A DNA stretch of 64,000 nucleotides from Terebella lapidaria (lineage: Eukaryota > Annelida > Polychaeta > Terebellida > Terebellidae). The stretch's first letter is position 1. Each line of letters starts with the position of its first letter. This document shows positions 47,217 through 58,805 of this stretch, in pieces. Position numbers and translations under genes: made by a program. The stretch spans positions 1,275,001-1,339,000 of the forward strand of contig OX424563.1 of the NCBI GenBank assembly GCA_949152475.1, given 5' to 3'. The notes under the pieces are model-generated. The model was not told the origin of the DNA. It did not search any database and saw nothing but the letters and a program-made list of their open reading frames with translations.

Positions 47217-48640
47217 ATGGTTGACATACGGGATATGGAGAGATTTCGCAACCCAAAACCAGAAAAAGACCCTTTTTTTTAATATTCACAATAATGAATA
47301 TACTAAGGTACAAAACAACGAAATTCTAACCAAGACGTGAGACACATTAGGCAAAAATAAATATTTGTTTTATCGAGTATATCATTCGTTGGAGAGATTT
47401 TACAACACAACGTGGCCAAATTAGCCCAAGAGCTAAGAAAGGTTACCAGAGAAAGGTTACCAGAGATGTTAACATTTTGAAACACAACTGTATATTTTCC
47501 ACTAAAGTTGCCGTTTTGACCTTTATCAGGGTCACTGGATGTCAAATGCAAGATCACCACTGAAATCATGTGACTTCCCATATGAATGTGCCAATATCTA
47601 AGCTCTGCCTTGAGTAGTCCATGAGTAAACTCGAAAAAAACCCATTATGAAAAGAAAAGGGGAATGCACCAAGTTTTACCAATTGAATTCACCAAGATTT
47701 ACCAATGAAATTTACCAAGTTCAAAATATTGAAAAACAAATTTGTCAAAACAAATAGTGACTCAATGCCGGACCAACAATTTTTTGCTGGAAATAGGTCG
47801 AAGTGAGTAGTGGCTTGATTTGGGACAAAAGGAATTTTTTTTGCTGAGCTGTCGAAATATTAAAATGACCGCCACGTGCAGACCGGCGATTCAATGGCAA
47901 CGAAAATTATACACATCACAAAGGTAGATAAGGGAAATATTTTGAAACAGAAATCTCAAAACTGTCTGAAAAGGCTTTTGGAAAATGGCCACCAAAATTA
48001 GAAATTGGCCATTTTTCGTTAAAAATGGCGATATTTTGAAGATTGCAAAATTCGAAAAACTAAAAATTCCCTCCATCTTGAAACATTTTATATATTTTTG
48101 TGCAAAATTTCAGAAAAATTATTTCGTAATCTTTAAACATAAAAATATGAGCGCAACGCCGTTTCGATAAGTGATCAGACCAGAGTTCGGTAGCCTAAAA
48201 TCCGAAAAAAAACTTCTTCTTGTAATATTAACAACAACGAATATATTAAGCTACAAACACAACGAAGATATAATCCAGACGTCAAGATAGACATAGATGT
48301 TTCATCGAGTATGTCAGTATTTATGTAACATGTCCTAGGCACTGTAGTGTTGGCATAAACGATTGGCAGGTATCGAACGAGGTTATGATCAATACATATA
48401 GTACAACACAGTTGGACTTGTATTTACTGTCTTTACGTGTCCTTATGTTCCAGGTACGACGCATCTTATCATGTTGGGAGCTGCTGAATATAGATGAACT
48501 CATGTTCTATTCAAAAGACACCCTAATAAATCGACCACACTCTGCTTGATACAGGTGACGTAAGACATCATGATTCGTCCCTCTGCTGTCATATGCACCT
48601 ACATTTTCCCATGTACATACACGAGACGTGAAAGCGTCTG

Positions 48641-48916
48641 AATCTTCTTGATGATTCTGCATACAATTTCTATTGATGCGGTATAAAGCAATCCAGACCT
48701 CTATTCAATGACTCTGTCTTACATATCATTCATTCAGAGGGTACACCCATGTCAGGCCTATCATTTATTTTACAACTGAATCTTCTTGATGATTCTGTAT
48801 ACAATTTCTATTGATGCGGTATAAAGCAATCCAGACCTCTATTCAATGATTCTGTCTTACATATCATTCATTCAGAAGGTACACCCATGTCAGGCCTATC
48901 ATTTATTTTACAGCCA
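48641..48916 (+). repeat. 138-bp tandem duplication
   Basis: Two nearly identical 138-bp units starting AATCTTCTTGATGATTCTG at 48,641 and 48,779. The matching place in unit 2 (about 61,920-62,060) has one unit, so this duplication is later. Confidence 0.93.
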
Positions 48917-50752
48917 AGAAAAATGTTAGATGCAATGATTTGCATGATTTGCGTGATATTCAGCATAGACAGCAAGCAAGTGGGTCAGGCATAATGTATT
49001 CGGCGCCAGTCGCCAAGGATGTTTGCACTTGTCTTATAGTTCGCTGAGAATATCATAGCCGATACTCGTTGGAATTACAAACATACAAGTAGTAGATGGA
49101 GCACGAGCACCCGTGGTTATGGCTCATACACGAGGTTATTGTCGAGCGTGATCCTATATTCCACGGCAGACAGTTTGGCCTATTGTTAAAGGTGTTACCC
49201 GTGGTACAATGTTTTTTTCTGCTTCAGAACGTTGACAAAGGAACGAGCCCCTCGACATTTACTTATCGGGCATATGTTTCAGAAAAGCTGTGCTGATATG
49301 AGCTAATATGGAGGTTACACGGTAGTTCTGTAACTGTATTCAAGGTAGCAAATGGGAACATCTGTTGTAGGGTGGACTGTATTATTTGAGCACACCGTAT
49401 TCCTCAAATACGGTCAGCTTTGCCATCTGGTATAAATCAAACATTGTTTCCTGTGACGAATGTCGGATCGAAGAGAAGAAACATTCTCATGTAATAAATA
49501 CAACAAGGTAGCATCCATATGTGAAGCATCGTCCAGTGTGCATACTGAGGTATGGATGGGGATGTGAGGATTCCGCGATGTTTCCTCACCCGAATATGTA
49601 CTAAATATATATCCATAATTGATATGGTGATTATATTCATTAGTGAACTATTTACTGGTTTACAAGTTTATAAAGTTGTGTTGTCGGGAATGTATTTTGG
49701 GAACAGTTGCCAGGGAAAGGCGCAATACTATGTAGGTATGTATGATTGTGTCTCGTGGCATGTAACTCGGAGAGAAATAGTCCGATCGGCGTGAAGATAT
49801 GATGACTCTATATGGTAACTTATCAAGGTCAAGGATCATGGTCAAGGTTACTGAGAACCCGTAAAAACACAATTTCATTAAAACTCCATGGTAAAGTGAT
49901 GTACAGAGATACGGCTGGACCATATCATGCAAAAAAGGAATTGCAGTCAAACATGTATTTCAAATTTTCATTCGATCTCGAGATGGCGAGATATTTGAGG
50001 TCAAGTTGTCATGATGTCAAGGTAAAATTTTCAAACCTATTTTGAATTCTAGCGAGTAATATACCATAAGGAAGGTCTTGAGCGCCAGATTTCGGATATA
50101 TCTCATATTTAGTGTTACGACATACAGTGACATCACAATGATGTTATAAATATACAATTGCTAGAGTTTCAAAACGTCACAACTTTGTCAAAAATGAAAT
50201 GAAATCGCTTGAAATTTGGTATGTCTCTCTGATTCTTGTTTTCAACGTGCAAACACACTATAAATATGTGTTCGACCTGTTAATTGACAAAATCAGTGGG
50301 GCGAGGGTCTACAACCTTTGAATGAAAAAGTATGTATTCAATAGTAAATTACGCTTAAACTAGTAATAAGTATACCTTTAATGAATCTTGAACTCATTAA
50401 CGTCATTTCAAGCAACACCAATTAATTTATTTATATGATTATCAACTTCATGCACAATAGATTTTGGACGGATCAAAATTGTATTGTCTACGGATGAAAA
50501 TTATTTTTCCCACAATAAAATATAATCAGAATGTTAGATACTGTATTGCGAATTACTGCAGAGCTTCTGGAGCTCTTGGCGTTGCAGCACTTTTCAACCA
50601 AATATTTATGGGCACTTCGAGTTAAATGAACATGTATCAGGTTGACCACTATCTATCGCATATAGGCAAGCTGAAGTGCATTTTATTAATCATTACTTTT
50701 TAATGCTCCCGAATGCGGATAATCGCTTCATACACAAATCACCTACACACTT

Positions 50753-50767
50753 TGAGGGGGGGGGGGT
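50753..50767 (+). repeat. Poly-G tract
   Basis: Run of about 12 G after TTTGA, at the same place as the longer G run at 63,944-63,961 in the paralogous unit. Confidence 0.9.
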
Positions 50768-50795
50768 AACTTCCCATTTATATTAGATCTCAAAA

Positions 50796-51139
50796 ACTGT
50801 ATATTGTCTGAATAACACAAAATCACGAGAATAACATAAAACCATCTATAGTGGTATAAATCGAATGTGGATATACCAAATTCCAACTCGTTGGGAATTC
50901 TAGGTTCTAACGAACTTCAAATATTGACTTCTATCAAAACATTTGATTTCCACACTCAGTACCCGATCACTCATTCAGAATCTCAGCTGCAAAGACCCAT
51001 TTTTTCGCCATAAAAGGACAACGTCGATATTGATATATTGTAGTCTGGTTATCCTGTGAAAGATGATTTAGATGTTCCATATATGCATATATATATCTAC
51101 ACGAAACGGGTGTTGTGAGGATAGGTTTTACCGAGTCTA
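50796..51139. other. Intergenic, nothing recognised
   Basis: AT-rich. The phrase GGACAACGTCGATATTGATA at about 51,017 resembles GGGCAACGTCGATATCAATT at 59,683, suggesting another old shared repeat. Confidence 0.4.
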
Positions 51140-51415
51140 AACTGCGTTGAAGACATTTTATGGACGTCATCACGATCAGGTCGGCGAGTACACCGTATCA
51201 AAAGCAAGTATGCAACAAGACTTTAAATATATAATTTTACATGTGGTTTGGTTTATACCACTTCTGGGATAGATGGTTTCACAGTATTTTTGGAGACCTT
51301 GTTCGAATTTGGACATTATAAATATAACAGATGGTAATTCAGAAAGGGTCATGGTGAAACATGCTGATGTTATGTAACTTTGAAAACAAATGTGAAAAAA
51401 TAAATGAACCAAAAG
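51140..51415. mobile_element. Scrambled PLE fragments
   Basis: A plus-strand scrap (51,140-51,220) keeps the KxFYGRHHD block and the MQQDF end. Next to it, 51,240-51,415 matches the minus-strand PLE segment seen at 23,140-23,310 (GGTTTATACCACTTCTGGGA, TTGGAGACC). The opposite orientations imply two insertions or an inversion. Confidence 0.65.
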
Positions 51416-51722
51416 AATAAGGGATACCAATGTAAGAATAAATCTATTACCACCAATAGTCAGAATTTGATGATGCCAATAACGAACGTAGTACACAACA
51501 TTTTGCAATAGAAACAAAGCCCGACAAAATACTTTATCCAAAGACACACTGGCGTCAACAGGGGCAGACAGTGTGTTAAATGTAGTTGTGTCTACTGTAC
51601 ACAGGATGGAATTAGTATACAACTGCCCAACAACCTATGAAAATAATTTAGAAATCTGAAACAAACCCCATGGAATAGATATATGACAAGTACATAAGTA
51701 CCTAATCACAAGCCAGAAGGCT
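51416..51722 (-). repeat. 363-bp family member
   Basis: Same family as the arms at 11,640-13,200. Phrases AAATCTATTACCACCA, GAAACAAAGCCCGAC, ACACTGGCGTCAACAGGGGC and AGTACCTAATCACAAGCC are in the minus arrangement. The right end is truncated after AGAAGGCTAC. Confidence 0.85.
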
Positions 51723-53156
51723 ACACCAACATGTCAAGGAAAAACAATACGATATTGTGTCTGGTGCATTCTTCGCAGTCATATGCTGTTTCTGCAAAAC
51801 ATTTCTACATATTAGGTGTTTGGGGATTATTATTAAAAAAAAATCAGCTGTTCAAAGTCCGTGTCCATATACTGTAATGAGAAAGTCAAGACAGATGGAG
51901 GTGACACACACTGCGAGCAAGTACAAACAACAAGATACATGAATTACACACGCAGGTTACTTCACACACACGGTAGGAGGAAAGGTGCCAGTCTGTTCAA
52001 ATATGTTCCGTTGTCAATACGTATTCTTGGGACGTGAAATACAAGAACAGAAATAATGCACCTTTCTCTAGCAAATGTTTCATGTTGCTAGGAACTTGTC
52101 ATACTAAACAAATATGAATACGTTATGTTTTCACGGATCGAACAAATGTTTTATAGATGGATTCCAAACATGCTCGTGGCATATTATATTGAAAGCTGCA
52201 CAGTGACACTATATATACACAACAATGATTATATAAGTGTTGATATTAATGATTAGCGAGCTGTTCTTGAGGATACAAAGATTGATCATTGCACTGATAT
52301 GAATAAAAAATAAATAAAAATAAAAAATATGACCGTAATTATTTATCGACAGGTTTCGGTCCGCGTGCTAGGACCAAGGGACATCCCATTCACAACTCTC
52401 GCTGTTATCTAGTCTAATCTATCGAGAACTACAAATAAACGGGTCGTCAACCTCAGTGGTTCTCCAATGGGGCGAGTCCCATATTCTTCCCACGTGTTTA
52501 TGAATACAAACATAGATCTAAAGGTGTCTGTCATTCTGGGCTCCGATCGGTACTAGTTCGCTTGTTGAAATATATATGAATATACACAATACTATGGGAG
52601 GGATCTATATCGAAAGCAATGTTTGCTCCCACGTTTGTTCTTTTCAATAATGTGTACCGAGTAGTAAAAATGCCCATTGCTATGTGATCAATTTCGGAAT
52701 GCAGTCCTATTGTGTCTCTCCTTATTCAGTTACCGTCGATCAAGTGGACACATAATCAAATTCCATGTATTTACTTGTACTGCGGCAACAAACACACATT
52801 GGTAAATATCCTCAGAACAATGAGTCCCAATAAGAGATGCGTCAATTACGGAAGAGGATTAGGGCTATCAACTAAGGAAAAACGTCTATTTGATGACTTA
52901 CATATTTCGATATATATCAACTTTCATTCTTAATAAATCGACATATGTAATTCAATAAATCGAGATAGTATCTCGATAAATTGATTTGCATTATCATGAT
53001 TATAATCTTGATGAATCGACTCACTGATAAATTGACTCCTGACATGGACATTTAAAGTACAAGTAAAATGAATATGCTCACAATAAAAGAGCCATAACAT
53101 ATCCTTGGTATCTTGACAAAAGTAGGGAAACGGAAGAAAATAGTTTTCATATTAAA
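51723..53156. other. Intergenic, nothing recognised
   Basis: AT-rich, with an A-rich low-complexity stretch at 52,303-52,329. Repeated ATCGA-TAAATCGA phrases at about 52,930-53,040 (AATAAATCGA, GATAAATTGA) form a weak tandem pattern. No gene. Confidence 0.4.
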
Positions 53157-54218
53157 ATAGACGTGGAATCAATACCCAGTATTAAGTATTCCGAGCAAAC
53201 AAAACAGGGTCCGTTATCCAATCTCATAGTCCGGGGACAGAAAGTCATATCAGGCATACAAAGTGAGAGAAAACAAAAATGACAGGGAAACTCATGAAGC
53301 CCCGTAAATGGCCATTAGGAGGTGAAATCAGGTGTTCCGGAAAGAGTGAGCATTTCCTGCCCCACTAGTGGCACCCGTCATGAATTCCCCAAAATTAACA
53401 TGAAAATAGATCTAGTTGCATGGCAGACATGGATTTGCTGTATTTATCAACCAGATCATGATGACGTCCATAGAATTTCTTAAACGCAGCTATAGGTCTC
53501 GGTAAAACATATCCTTGTCGTAGCAGTTTAGAGACTAGCTGGGCACTTCGATAGACAAAGTCCTCATATTTGCAACTAGCTCTGGAATAGCGTATAAGTT
53601 GAGAAACAAACACACCATATGCCGGTGACATAGGAATGTTGCTGCTTAGAAAAGGGAAATTGACTATGGAAAAATTGAAATCATCACGTTTGTCATATAA
53701 TCTAGTTGACAGGTTAGAATCATTATCAATCTCCAACCTCAGGTCTAGATAGTTGGAAAAATTAGCGGATTCTGTAGTATCCCTAATTTCAAGTTCCTTA
53801 GGATATATGACATCCAAATAATCACCAAACTTGGGATTATTTAGCGACAATACATCATCTATGTATCGGAAAGTGAAATTAAAATTACATGTTAGTCTCT
53901 TAGAACCTCCTCTTTGTAAATGTTGGATAAAATCTGATTCATATGAGTATAAAAATATGTCTGCCAATAATGGTGCACAGTTTGTACCCATGGGAATACC
54001 AATAGTTTGTTGAAATATTCGACCACCGAATTCCACAAAAATATTATCAATCAGAAAATTAACCATATTTACCACATCTATTTCAGTATATTTGTATGGG
54101 GCATCAGAGTCGCCTTTAACGAAATAAGCGGTATTATATTTAACTACAATATAGTGGTACCGACGTTGTCCCTTTTTAGAGAAAAATGAATTATTGATTA
54201 GTTTTTTAAGCTGAGACT
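53157..54218 (-). mobile_element. Penelope-like element, 5'-truncated, best preserved copy
   Basis: Minus strand. It spans the 3' end GACGTGGAATCAATACCC at 53,163, a conserved 3' UTR (to 53,394) and an RT-encoding frame. The 5' edge abuts an A13 run (plus strand) at about 54,219, and nothing PLE-like lies beyond, so the insertion is 5'-truncated. Fragments of the same family lie at 560, 2005, 21,978, 39,417, 42,056 and 51,140. Confidence 0.9.
53395..54218 (-). CDS. PLE-type reverse transcriptase, partial
   Basis: About 274 codons without a stop, truncated at the 5' side. Counting from 54,075, GIPMG is at residues 26-30, YIDD at 71-74 holds the catalytic Asp pair, and YLDLRLEID, YDKRDDFNFS, SNIPMSPAYGVF and FYGRHHDLVDKY follow. 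The frame ends QLDLFSC and a stop. Upstream of residue 1 the frame stays open (SKKGQRR, KYTEID blocks). No GIY-YIG or other endonuclease follows the RT. It cannot act alone because the N-terminal RT fingers are missing, but the absence of lesions suggests a young insertion. Confidence 0.88.
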
Positions 54219-55467
54219 TAAAAAAAAAAAAAACTATATTGACTATATGATTGACCAGTATAACATTGAATATTGAATAATATAGTCCATCTGCCGAATT
54301 AAAGTGAAGCCACTACACCCCTGGCTGTTTAAAGATGCACCATGTTTTCAATGAAATTAGTATAAAAGTAGAAATGGATACCGACAAACCAACAAATTCA
54401 TATTCAATGACCGAATCCATAGACGAATTTTACAAAATGTGTGGTACAGTGTACAAATTTGCTAATAAAGATGCAAATGATGTATATTCGTGATGTCATC
54501 TGGGATGTCTGATTGTTAATCATATATTGCATTTAGGTTTCAAAATCAGTAATCAGCTTTTTTACTTTGTCCTGCTATTTCTGCTAAGATAACCAATAAA
54601 ATGGCATCGCTCGCATATAGTATGGCTTCAAATATATTTTCGTTTTATTCAAGTTTTAAATGCCTATGTCAAGTTATCGAGATATATAATGTAAATCAAT
54701 ATGTTGATTTATCGAGAAACGTAGGTGGACAACAAGAGAGAGAGAGAAGGAGAGAGAGAGAGATTATGTAACAGTATAGGGTGTTGCAGGATGAACAACA
54801 AAATATTCCAATAGAATTAACGATACTCTGCAGTAGTAAGGAAAATTCCTGGTAAATTCATTCGCTACATTTATATGATTCCATTCGTTGGATATTTTGA
54901 TCTTCTTTTGGAATTCCGTAGTTATGTGCAGTTTCCAATCAGTTATACTATTCACTTTTCAAATCATCAACTGTTGAATTGACAGGTTAGGAAGCATCTT
55001 CCCTGAGTAGCGTACATATTGCATCTCTGTCTTGCCACATCTTCCGTTTGGTGTGGCACAGTGTTCCATGACCACACTTTTACCCTACTCGTTATTATTA
55101 TACACCATTCATTATTCCGCCATTAAACCATCAAAGTAATAATGGCGGTTAGTGTAGAATGGGGACGAGACATTCAGTGCTTTAGCCTCCATTCCCTACC
55201 GTTTATCCACTGTATTAATTAGTTAAGGTGTTCATGTTCGCAAGTAGGTCTACATCTCTCTTTCACTCTTTCAGGCAGGTCACCCTCTTTTCCACTGAAC
55301 AATAGAGAATGCATATTCCAGATTGTCATCGTTGTTTTTGTAAGTTCATGAGGTACAGTACGTGTGAATCAGTGGGATATTCAGCTGGATCGACCTGTTG
55401 TTTGTCCTTGTCCCAGAGTTCAAACAAACCCACAAATATTCTTCACTACCCATAATATATCCATATG
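54219..55467. other. Intergenic with (GA)n microsatellite
   Basis: An A-run lies at 54,219-54,232 and a (GA)n tract at 54,735-54,764. A palindrome-like pair ATTATTATTATACACCATTC / AATAATGGCGG is near 55,090-55,150. No gene. Confidence 0.45.
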
Positions 55468-55665
55468 TATACTAATTTCATCAGGTGTGCAGTAGAAACA
55501 ACTAAACTTACCACATTGTCTGCCCCTGATGACGCCAGTGTGTCTTTTGATAAAGTATTTGGTCGGGCTTTGTTTCTATTGCAAAATATTGTGTTTTACG
55601 TTTGTTATTGAAATCATCAAAATTTGGCTGTATTGGTGGTAATAGATTGATTCTTACATCGATAT
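55468..55665 (+). repeat. 363-bp family member
   Basis: Plus-orientation partial copy: GTATACTAATTTCATCAGGT, GCCCCTGATGACGCCAGTGT, TTGGTCGGGCTTTGTTTCTA and GTGGTAATAGATTGATTCTT. Confidence 0.88.
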
Positions 55666-55714
55666 TACAACACCTATCTGCAGGTACCCAGCGTACTATT
55701 GTATTATGTGTACC

Positions 55715-55717
<3 letters not shown>

Positions 55718-55754
<37 letters not shown>
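55718..55754 (+). repeat. (ATT)n microsatellite
   Basis: About 12 uninterrupted ATT units. Confidence 0.97.
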
Positions 55755-55758
<4 letters not shown>

Positions 55759-55829
55759 GCTTTGATGCCTGTTTTTCCTGGATAAGTCAATTAATAGACA
55801 AAACACACACAAAACTATTCAGAGAACAT

Positions 55830-55926
55830 CTGCTTGTTGGGATCAGAAAGTACGACATTTCGTCCTTGGGCGATTATTGAATATCTCCTTTCTCATATGA
55901 GTGTCTTTGAGACACACATCGACAAT
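55830..55926 (+). repeat. Host repeat, left of transposon target
   Basis: Phrases GAACATCTGCTTG and GATTATTGAATATCTC recur at about 59,257-59,345 as GAAAACATCTGTTAG and GATTATTGAATATCTC. The match continues across the transposon, at 58,806 onward, with the sequence after 59,345. This shows the interval 55,927-58,800 to be an insertion. Confidence 0.7.
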
Positions 55927-56959
55927 CACACCAGCGAAACCGACTACCGGAACGCGCGTTCCCTCGATCAAAGATGGCGAGCGGTAGGTTTTGCTTCGAT
56001 TTGTTTTGGCGAGGAACATGGAATATTTCGCGTTATTTGTATCGTTTATGTTGTATGTAGATGAAGCACATATTGCTCTGGACCGCAGACATCATAAACA
56101 GGTTGTATGCCACTTAAAATCGCACAAACAATGAATATTTCTTATCGCTGAAAACCCGCACTGATTAACGGAACGCAATACAATGATTTACGGAAAGCAG
56201 CAGACAATTTATGTCCTGATGAACGGAACGCGCAAAACCATGTTGCTTGAAATAAATGAATGAACCATGTGTGACTCAACAAATAGGTGGAAATTACTGT
56301 TATCATGGTTATACACACATGTGTTTCTTTCATAATGTCAAAGATGATTCTCACTTTAAAATTAGGATAATTATGGTGTTTTACTCATTTCTCAATTTAG
56401 GAAATGTATTGTGTTCGATTCCAACACGAATACCAATTTCCCCCCTGAAATACAAATATTGCAGGCCCAAAGTTCCCAATAAAATGTGCCAGATTATGTA
56501 ATATACTAGTATCAATAGCACGAGTAGGCCCTACCAAAAATTTTGCTGTTCCTAGTAATATTTAATTTGGGTGTTCGTTTTTGTTTTGACGTCATGCTGG
56601 TCAATTTTGAGCCGAGAAATTTCCATTTCCGGAAATTATTTTCTCAATCACTAATATCCCTATATGCCATATGTTTCGAAATGGTATATGGTTTGTATCA
56701 CTCTTCAATATAGACCGAAAAGAGCATAAAATAACCAGAATGGTTTCCAGATCAGTACTTTAATGGTAGAAATAAGTATTATGAACGTATGGACAGTCAT
56801 TGTGGAATGACTTATTACGACCATTAAAATACCCCCGCTTTGACATCTGTGATCACTCCAATACCCCTTACTGTATAAGCAAATTGAACTGGATTCTTTT
56901 TCAGGATACTAGTAGAGAACTGATGTTGATGGTGAAAACAAAACAATTTTATCGAATAA

Positions 56960-57325
56960 GATAACATTAGTTTTACAATATAAGTCTATTATTGACCATA
57001 ATAAAAATAGTTAAGTGAGAAACATTTATTATTAAGCTCAACAAGGTAAAGGTTTCGTCAGTACAGATTTCATGGCTGTAACCCAATACGGTAACATTAT
57101 ATTTACTAGTTAAGTTTATTATTGACCACAAAAAGAATAGTTAAGACAAGAAATATTTATTATTATTGGGCTCAACAAGGTAAAGGTTCTGTCCAGTAGA
57201 GATTTTGTGGCTTTAACCAAATAAGTTAACATTATTTCTGCTATTTAAATATATTATTGACCTCAACAAAAATTGTCAAGACGAGAAACCTTTATTATTG
57301 AGCTCAAGGTTTTGGCCAGGAGAGA
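56960..57325 (+). repeat. 130-bp tandem array inside transposon
   Basis: About three diverged units anchored by TAACATTA (56,962, 57,092, 57,227), with TATTATTGACC, GAGAAAC-TTTATTATT and CTCAACAAGGTAAAGGTT phrases in each. Confidence 0.85.
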
Positions 57326-57369
57326 TTTCACATTCGAATCTAACTTTGAACATATTTGGGGTGAAAATA

Positions 57370-57765
57370 TACCTTTTTGTGAAAACATTGATCTGGCTCC
57401 AATTTTGTCATCTTGAAACGCAGTTTTGGTCAACTTTTTTCTTTGAATTTCAACTTGAAATCACGTTTGGCACATATTATGAGTTAAAATATAACTTATG
57501 GTGAAAAATTTGACCTGGCTCAAATTTCGTCATCTTGAAATGCAGTTTTGGCCAACTTTCACTTTGAATTTCAATTTGAAACTAGCACATATTATGTGTT
57601 AATATATAACTTATGGTGAAAAGTTCGATCTGGCTCCAGTTTCTTCAAATTTGAATGCAGTTTTGGTCAATTTTAACTTTGAATTTCAATTTGGAATCAA
57701 GTTTGTCAAATATTCTGAGTTGAAATATAACTTCAGGTAAAAAGTTTGATCTGGCTGTAATTTCG
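57370..57765 (+). repeat. About 120-bp tandem array inside transposon
   Basis: Units anchored by GATCTGGCTC at 57,390, 57,512, 57,627 and 57,748. Each carries a CTTGAAAYGCAGTTTTGG-like phrase and ACTTTGAATTTCAA. It follows the 130-bp array directly. The open frame at 57,298-57,504 is repeat-derived. Confidence 0.85.
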
Positions 57766-58805
57766 TTATTTTATCGAACATGTCGAACTGGAAATTTAAT
57801 ATGCAGTGATTTCAGTGGGGATCTTGAATTCGACCTTCAATAACCTTGAAAGATCAACGCAGCAGCATCAATGCATGAGGAAAACAAAACAGTTGTGGCT
57901 CAAGATTTTATATTTCTGTGATAATCTTTTTTAGCCCTTGCTCTATTTTTTTTCTTCACAATTATCAGTAATATATTTGGGGCAACAGGGATGATAGGGC
58001 TACGGGGGATACCCCCAAGCAGTCGTAGTCGACCGGAAGCGTCTAGTTGTCTTATTCCATTTCTCAGTGTACATCAAAGCACACTCTGGACATAATATTC
58101 TGAATGTACATATCTGTTTGTAAGGTCCAGTTAGGATATTGTGACCATGTGTGGTACGGTATCAAATGAACATAGATAACATTACAAGATGTATATATAG
58201 CATGATGAATTGCATACAATTGTTCACCATCTGAATCCCCAAGCTATACATGACAAAAACTCATTCATGCTCATGTCAGTGATGTTTGCATACGATTACA
58301 TAGGCCTGCATTTCACAGTCACGCACGCAACACCTCCTTATTATATTCGTCTTAAATTTGATTTTCATGTAATATAGGCCCACCTGGTGGATAACACTGT
58401 CGTCATGTCTGAAATATATCAAAATACCCTCACCACTTCAGTGAACAAACATGGATACAGTTTGGAAAATAAATTCTTAGCTGGAAATTTCATGTTCATG
58501 ACTTCGCGTTCCGTAGGTCAATTCCTTGCGTTCCGTTAATCGTTTGAAAAGTTGATCTTCGCGTTCCGCTGATCTTTGTGTTTTCTTATCAGGTCATTTT
58601 TGACGCGATACACCCATGGTATTATCTACAGCAGGTGCTTTACCTGACTAACCAATCTATAATTTTGTTTTATGTATAGATCACATGCAAATATTGCCCT
58701 AATTCGCTGCATCGGCCAGAAAATTTATCGAAGCAAAACCTACTGCTCGCCATCTTTGATCGAGGGAACGCGCGTTCCGTTAGTCGGTTTCGCTGGTGTG
58801 ACAAT

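Larger units (their letters stand above)
47217..50795 (+). repeat. Segmental duplication D, unit 1 (3.6 kb)
   Basis: Direct-orientation partner of 60,870-64,000, diverged to perhaps 80-85% by eye. Shared landmarks, unit 1 then unit 2: GTGACTTCCCATATGAATGT (47,570; 60,880), TCATGTTGGGAGCTGCTGAA (48,470; 61,729), ATATGGATGCAAC-type phrases, TTTGGGAACAGTTGCCAGGG (49,694; 62,307 and 63,168) and TTTTTAATGCTCCCGAATG (50,697; 63,884). Internal repeats make it patchy. No protein-coding frame is conserved between the units. Confidence 0.85.
55927..58800. mobile_element. Non-autonomous DNA transposon, 2,874 bp, long TIRs
   Basis: The 74-bp terminal inverted repeats (55,927-56,000; 58,727-58,800) begin CACACCAGCGAAACCGACTA and differ at two positions. 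They contain the perfect palindrome GGAACGCGCGTTCC. Flanks show the 5-bp duplication ACAAT (55,922-55,926; 58,801-58,805). Subterminal motifs around ACGGAACGC occur as one in each TIR, three more at 56,161-56,235 and three inverted at 58,504-58,573. The interior holds two tandem arrays and no transposase frame. Superfamily is uncertain; the 5-bp target and CACA ends recall Transib only loosely. Confidence 0.9.
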
